A stretch of 64,000 bases of DNA from Stichopus chloronotus (taxonomy: Eukaryota > Echinodermata > Holothuroidea > Aspidochirotida > Stichopodidae). The notes beneath the pieces are model-generated. The model searched no databases, was not told the DNA's origin, and was given only the letters and a program-made list of their open reading frames with translations. Positions 58,580 to 64,000 of this stretch are shown one piece after another (positions within the stretch are counted from its first letter, which is position 1; each line of letters begins with the position of its first letter). The stretch spans positions 12,460,010 to 12,524,009 of the forward strand of contig CM037842.1 of the NCBI GenBank assembly GCA_021234535.1. The letters run 5' to 3'. The position numbers and the translations under genes are program-made.

Positions 58580-61500
58580 ATGTTTTGGCTGTGATCATTC
58601 TTGAATTACTTTGTCGTCGAGTCGCTTGTTTTAGAACAAGAGCAAAAGACGGTTGTCTGTGGTGCAAGAGAGGTGTTCCAACCACTGAAATGAAGAACGC
58701 GTACATTTTCGCCGTTGCTTTTGTTTGACGTTTGAGAAAGTAAACCAAAATGACAAAAGATAGTATGGCGTGGCATTTCGAAACTGAACAACGAGTACGC
58801 CTATTTATTACGCTAGCCAAAATGTAGCTTTATTTTATTTTAGTAAAGAATTTTACCAAAGTATTTCGTCAGAAACCTACATACCAACAGAAAAATTAAA
58901 CTGTGGAGATTTTTAAAATAATGTGTTTCACTAATTTGGAGTTCATTGCGTATGCAAATTACTTAATTTGCTAAGAAGGGGTAACTAATTGTATTTTACT
59001 AATATTATTAATAAGAAAACATCTCCACAGTACAAAATTTCCTGCTACGAATTTAGAATCAGTGACTGGAAGTGACGTAATTAAGGATATCAGACAACTA
59101 GAACAATTTTTTCTTCTTAATGACAGGAACATCTGAGAAAACCTGTATAAGCCTAGACAGAAGTTAAACCTGAAAAGAAAAGTGGTTAGAAGACATATCG
59201 ACCCAAGTGCGTCAAAGTGATTAGGTGTGTACTTAAAAACAAGAAGGATAATAGTATCTTTGATGTAACTTCTGCTTTATTTTTGAATGTGCACGCGATG
59301 TTGTACATGTCGTAATAGAAAATTAACAATTCTTATTCAGAGCGCCTACATAATGAATATTCAACAGTGCAGGTCTCACTGGTGTATCGAAAACATACTG
59401 TTCAAGTCGTCGCTCCTATGTCGCGCCAAAAGGGTCACCAAATATAATGATTATATTATTTGATAACATTTGATTATTTGTTGAAAGGGAGCAGTGCACT
59501 TACAAAAAAAAAAAAAAAGAAATACAAACTTATAACATCATTGCGTCGTCAGTGATCCTGAAGTGTTTCCACTAATTGAAAATTCAACACTAGACTACCT
59601 CCTATTGGCTTGTTCAAAGAAACACACGGTTGATTTAAATGAAAAATGTCAACCGTTACATTAACGCATTTTGCAGCTTTCGCTCTTGTCTTAGAAAAAA
59701 TAAATAAAATTACACTAGAAGACTTTGGTCTTTCTTTCTCCAAATCGAGTGGGAAGGAACAAACCTAATTAACAGATTTGTGGGTGCGAAATGATCTGCC
59801 AACGAAAATGTTATGTGATATTTGCAGCTAGCTTCTTTACAAAGACCAAAGAAACTAATAAAAGGCCTGATGTTGTTGTATTTGGAGGTGAAGAGTTACG
59901 GTAATTCATTTCAGAAAGATGCCATGAGTATTTGTAAAGTTAGTTTTGCTATCGGTAAATTAAATTATATTTCAGCTTTCACAAAAATAGCATATTTGTA
60001 TAAGTTTAAGAGATAAGAGATATTCAGTGATAAAGAAAATGAGAGATTAAAATTCTTAAATTACAATATCTAGATATACTAATTTGCACAGTAGTTATAC
60101 GACCAAAAAAAAATGTGTAACCCGTTCTAAGCCTTGACGGACATCAATCTAAGCTACATTTAACTTACAATTCAGGACGACATTGACTGATTTAAGAGTA
60201 CTAAAATTTTCTGCGGTACTTTTATTAGCCTGGTTCAGCTCTATGACTATTGTCGAAAATAAGCAAGACAAAGACTGGGAAAAAAGTTAAGAAGTTATAT
60301 ATAAAAAGGGACAAAATAAATTTCCAAGTAGAAATATTTTAATTACACTTTGTTCAGTCAGGTTTGTGTGGTCATGGTTGTAGCTACGGTGGACGGCGGT
60401 GGCGCTACTGAAAAAACCAGCCTACAACTCAGGGCTCAAGGACACAGGTGCCCCTACCACACATTTTAATTCTCACTTTTCGTATGTCAAAGATCATCGT
60501 AAGTTTGGAAATTGTGTCAACTTGTACACACATCAAATTTTCAAGGAATCACTGAAGAAAAGGGTTATTTGCATTTTTTTTAGCCCGATGTGATGTCCAC
60601 TTTATCCTAAGTTCAATTCAATATTCCATACAGTCATGCCATGGTGAAGGTCATCAGAAGGTCAAAAAAGGTTAATAATTTTTAAGTTTCGTCTAAATTT
60701 GCCACCATCCCAAAGCAACTTACAAACCTAAAAATATTTATGCAATTCATGTAGGTTTGTGGTTTTAAGTTTCAAACTCTTGAGATGGAATGCAGGCACT
60801 GAGAAGTATACCCAAAAAGAAATTAATGCAGTATGGAAACAAAGTCCAAAAGTGAGGGCCCAGCGAATCTTGTATCAAAGTCGGCTATAAATCATTGAGT
60901 TCCATGAATGGGTAAAGTAAATTCGATGTAGAATTGAACTTGCGAGGAAGTGCATCGACGATTGTTATTGTGGACATATATGTTGCACCAATCCGCTAAG
61001 TATAGGGACTACGGAAGTGAGACGCAGGCTTCTACTGTAACACAAACATTGTAACAGTAGATTGTGTACAATAGCGGCCTTGTCTGAACTTGAATGCACA
61101 CGAAGCATTGAAGTATTGTCCAATTACTCAATGTAATACTTAGGCTCTGCAGGTATCGCACCGTCATTAATATCTACCATTGATTAACATCACTCATAGT
61201 GTACAACGGACTCTGAGGGGCATTCGTCCATGGAAGGTATATACGTCTTATCAGATATATCCTTCCCTATTAAGTGATCATGGATAATGACTTGGCCTAT
61301 TAGCCCTGCAGCATTTGGACAGTTTCCGTGTATCGACCATTCAGATTTTGATCAAGAAGGGTGAAAGTTTTGAGCGGTGCTCTTGGGCTTTGTGCTAAGG
61401 TCACTGATCGGAATAGGAGTGATGCATCTTCGAGTTCCCCAAAACAGTCTAAATATAGTTCAATCGTCCTAATTTTCACATCATTTGTACCTTCATTGGT

Positions 61501-63016
61501 GCTCTTCTACAGCCAGGAGGGAAAATAGTGATGGTAACTCAAAACTATTTCTTTGACACAAACCCGATCCCCGTGGCTCACTTTATGTTTTTTTTTTTTT
61601 TTTTTATATATGATCCTTTGCCAAAGGAACACTAGAACTATAATGGAATACTCATCGTCTTTCATCTGCTCTTCATTAATAGTATTTTTAGCAAAGTTTG
61701 TCAATTTAAGCTTAATTTTCACTCATATTAACACAATATTCAGTTTTACGAGGCCCTTAGATGCTTGCGGAACTTCATGGACCTAACATTCAGAGGGGTT
61801 GGTACGCAGTAACCAGGGATCTATAACTAATTAGCTTACGATAACTTATTACAGCAGGAATTCTTGCAATAGCATCTACTACTATGTGAACAGGGATAAA
61901 TAACACTGCTCTGGGGAGCGTAAGGGCAGTGAAATATGAGATTTTATCACTGACAGTAAAAAAGTGATATATTTCATAAAATACCGTAGCTCTCATAATA
62001 ATACAATATTAAATATTATGTAAATAAATAATTGGAATGAAGTAGTATATTATTAAAAACCTTAGCCACGGTACATGTAAATAAAAAAAAAAAAAATGAG
62101 GACATATGGATTTACTGTAATGATTACTGCACAAGAGTATTTAGGAAGTGTCCTGATAAAATATACTTTCGTTTGCTTTAAATATCCTCGTTTCTCGTAG
62201 GTGTTCCAGATATAAATAAACTTCTTCTACATGTATAGGACATTAGAAAATGTGTGCAAATCGATTTGAAAGGGATATTAGGTAAATATATCCGTTTAAT
62301 GTCGACTTTAGATAGCTTGACCTGCATCAAATCAATTTCCTGTTAAAATTAAATCAATTTAATGTCAACATTCTGAACTGCTTTCTGATTGGCTAATCAC
62401 GATATCGTATTTTGTTGGTCTTAATGATTTCAACATGGTTTCAGGATGTATGAACACATGTATGAACACAACTTTATTTGACTTTTTTTGTATATTTTCC
62501 TTTTTCGGTAAACAGGGGATGGACAGTTGACAGTTCTCATAATGGAGATGTAATTTAAACTGGTTTGCAATTATCCTACAAAGTGATAACTTGGAAAATC
62601 TCGTCACCCAATCACGTTTGATCCAGATTTCTCAAACTTTACCAAGTATCAACAGCATTATTAATCTGACTCCCTCAGGCATGTTGTCGTGTCGAAAAAT
62701 TTTGTGAAACTTATGAATGTGCACAGGGGTTGTCATGTTGCTCAAACGGCTGTCATAAATACAGGCATTTAATTACAAAAGTGTTCTTTAGGTATCCAAA
62801 TTGTTGCATATTTTCATATATTACTCCGTTAAAAATATGATTCATCCCCCCCCCCCCAAATTAATTTGCCTTTTGACATTTTATCAGTGTTACTGCCTCT
62901 TTTGCCCTGTTGGTAATTGGGTGAATGAAAAACCGTCTTAGTGAGAAAAGTAGTCAGGAAAGAAGAACGTTGCAGAACCTACACCAAAATGTCATTATGA
63001 GTTGAACCAACTGATT
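58580..63016. other. Downstream intergenic region
   Basis: 4.4 kb, strongly AT-rich, with A/T homopolymers. No gene supported. Confidence 0.5.
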
Positions 63017-63024
63017 ATTTCTAG

Positions 63025-63264
63025 CTCGTTATGAAGTCGAAACGGTGTCTCACTGTCCCCATCCAAGGATTTTCAAATGCATTTTCAGACAGACTTTTTA
63101 GGACACCTGTTGACCAATTAGAGGGTTTTGGCCCATTAGGAGCCTCGCTGCAATGGACAAAACGCCACTACAGTATGTTTGTCCTGCAGCGTGATATTCA
63201 CAAGTGGCTGTCCGCGTTTGACTTATCGGATGACATTCCTCTTAAACTTCAAGCCATATTGTAG
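63025..63264 (+). CDS. Possible terminal exon of an unrecognised gene
   Basis: A frame of 79 codons to TAG preceded by an acceptor-like GATTATTTCTAG. The peptide (VPIQGFSNAFSDRLFRTPVD, LQWTKRHYSMFVLQRDIHKW, LSAFDLSDDIPLKLQAIL) has balanced composition and reads like protein. No family recognised and no upstream exon found; it may be a fragment or chance. Confidence 0.3.
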   Translation, partial: LVMKSKRCLTVPIQGFSNAFSDRLFRTPVDQLEGFGPLGASLQWTKRHYSMFVLQRDIHKWLSAFDLSDDIPLKLQAIL

Positions 63265-63479
63265 CTTGAAGTTATGTAATAATCTATGGAATAATCCAAC
63301 GTTACAATTGTATCATATAGCATAATACGCGTAGATAACTTTGTGCAGTTATTGCTTAGCCTCTAGGTGGTGTCACTAGGCTAGGCTGGCTGAATCAGAT
63401 ATTAATATTACCATTTTATGTTCGGCTCTGCTGCTCACCACCATTCTATGTTTGAGGGATACTTTACACAACAATTTCA

Positions 63480-63537
63480 TCCTCACCGGCGGAAAGCATA
63501 GTTCAGTTACTTTGAACTACTTCACATCAGATTTACA
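63480..63537 (+). other. Possible 5' exon with strong donor
   Basis: A sequence ending ATTTACAG followed by GTACGT, a near-perfect plus-strand donor at 63538. It could be the first exon of a gene extending past the window; nothing else supports it. Confidence 0.15.
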
Positions 63538-63618
63538 GGTACGTTCATTTTAAACGTGACTCCGACGGTGGATGCAAATTAGAATGCAATGAAGTATTGG
63601 TATATACGGATATCTTAT

Positions 63619-63666
63619 ACAAAGTGGCGGAGAGCTGTGCACAAAGTGGCGGAGAGCTGTGCAATC
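63619..63666. repeat. 22-bp tandem duplication
   Basis: ACAAAGTGGCGGAGAGCTGT is repeated once in direct succession (spacing 22 bases) with no differences. A recent small duplication. Confidence 0.85.
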
Positions 63667-64000
63667 ATCCATGTAGTTACTCCCTTAAGCTTTTCAGCAA
63701 TCATCTGTAGCATTCACGGCACTTTTCTCAACAAACATACTCCAATAATTACTCTGTAGTTTTCTTTATATGAGCACTGTTACACGAGTCACCACTACTT
63801 TGTCGTCAGTCCCTCTTTCATTAGTCGGCAATGGTATGGCGCTTGTTTATGTGAAATAATTCCGAAGAACAAATGCATAAAGCGAAACATATAATAGGCA
63901 AATATTCCATACACCTGGGTGAAATATGGTAATGCACAAACACTTCTCGTTTGGGTAAATTCCATCCCAGATAATTTAGTATAGGTAGAGCATACACTTT

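Noticed and set aside
1..64000. tRNA genes, CRISPR arrays, bacterial operons or phage
   Set aside because: Looked for cloverleaf arms, regular repeat-spacer arrays and dense uninterrupted genes; none seen, as expected for animal nuclear DNA.

Overview
The window looks like nuclear DNA of a marine invertebrate deuterostome, most likely an echinoderm (inference). It is AT-rich, with short exons in long introns, GT/AG splice signals, long simple-sequence tracts, and a recognition-receptor gene combining death-fold, NACHT and ZU5-UPA modules. No bacterial or organellar genes were seen. Nearly all coding sequence is split into exons, so I built gene models by hand from splice signals, reading phase and domain content.

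Region 1 (about 34-24841, minus strand, possibly from 27504) is dominated by one immune-type locus. In transcript order it holds two death-fold (DED-like) exons, a large NACHT ATPase exon, one post-NACHT exon, then small linker exons, a ZU5 domain over two exons, a UPA domain over three, a Gln-rich linker exon, and a C-terminal DEATH domain ending at base 34. A beta-propeller-like exon at 26685-27504 lies upstream in matching phase. The post-NACHT exon has a stop codon overlapping its splice donor. Its phase does not match the next visible exon, whereas DED2 does match. The locus may therefore make two proteins, DED-DED-NACHT and DED-DED-ZU5-UPA-DEATH, or may be two adjacent genes. The introns hold diverged tandem repeats, a LINE reverse-transcriptase remnant, an inverted-repeat element with a hammerhead-ribozyme-like core, and a 1.8-kb alternating purine-pyrimidine microsatellite.

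Region 2 (about 27.5-41.4 kb) is gene-poor. It holds minus-strand exons that look like an Ig-like receptor: an Ig fold in two exons (33868-34251), a tyrosine-bearing C-terminal exon (32291-32483), and a phase-matched pair of exons (40671-40757 and 31267-31412).

Region 3 (44185-46759, minus) is a compact three-exon gene for a 247-residue protein of unrecognised family. All three phases fit, and two poly(A) signals lie downstream. Its first intron carries a (GAT)n expansion.

Region 4 (46.8-64 kb) contains a plus-strand two-exon gene for a TLC-domain membrane protein of the TLCD4/TMEM56 type (56324-58579). Two copies of the same 249-bp TTAA-flanked miniature transposon lie here, one just upstream of that gene. 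The rest is intergenic, with low-confidence exon candidates near 52.9 kb and 63.0-63.5 kb.
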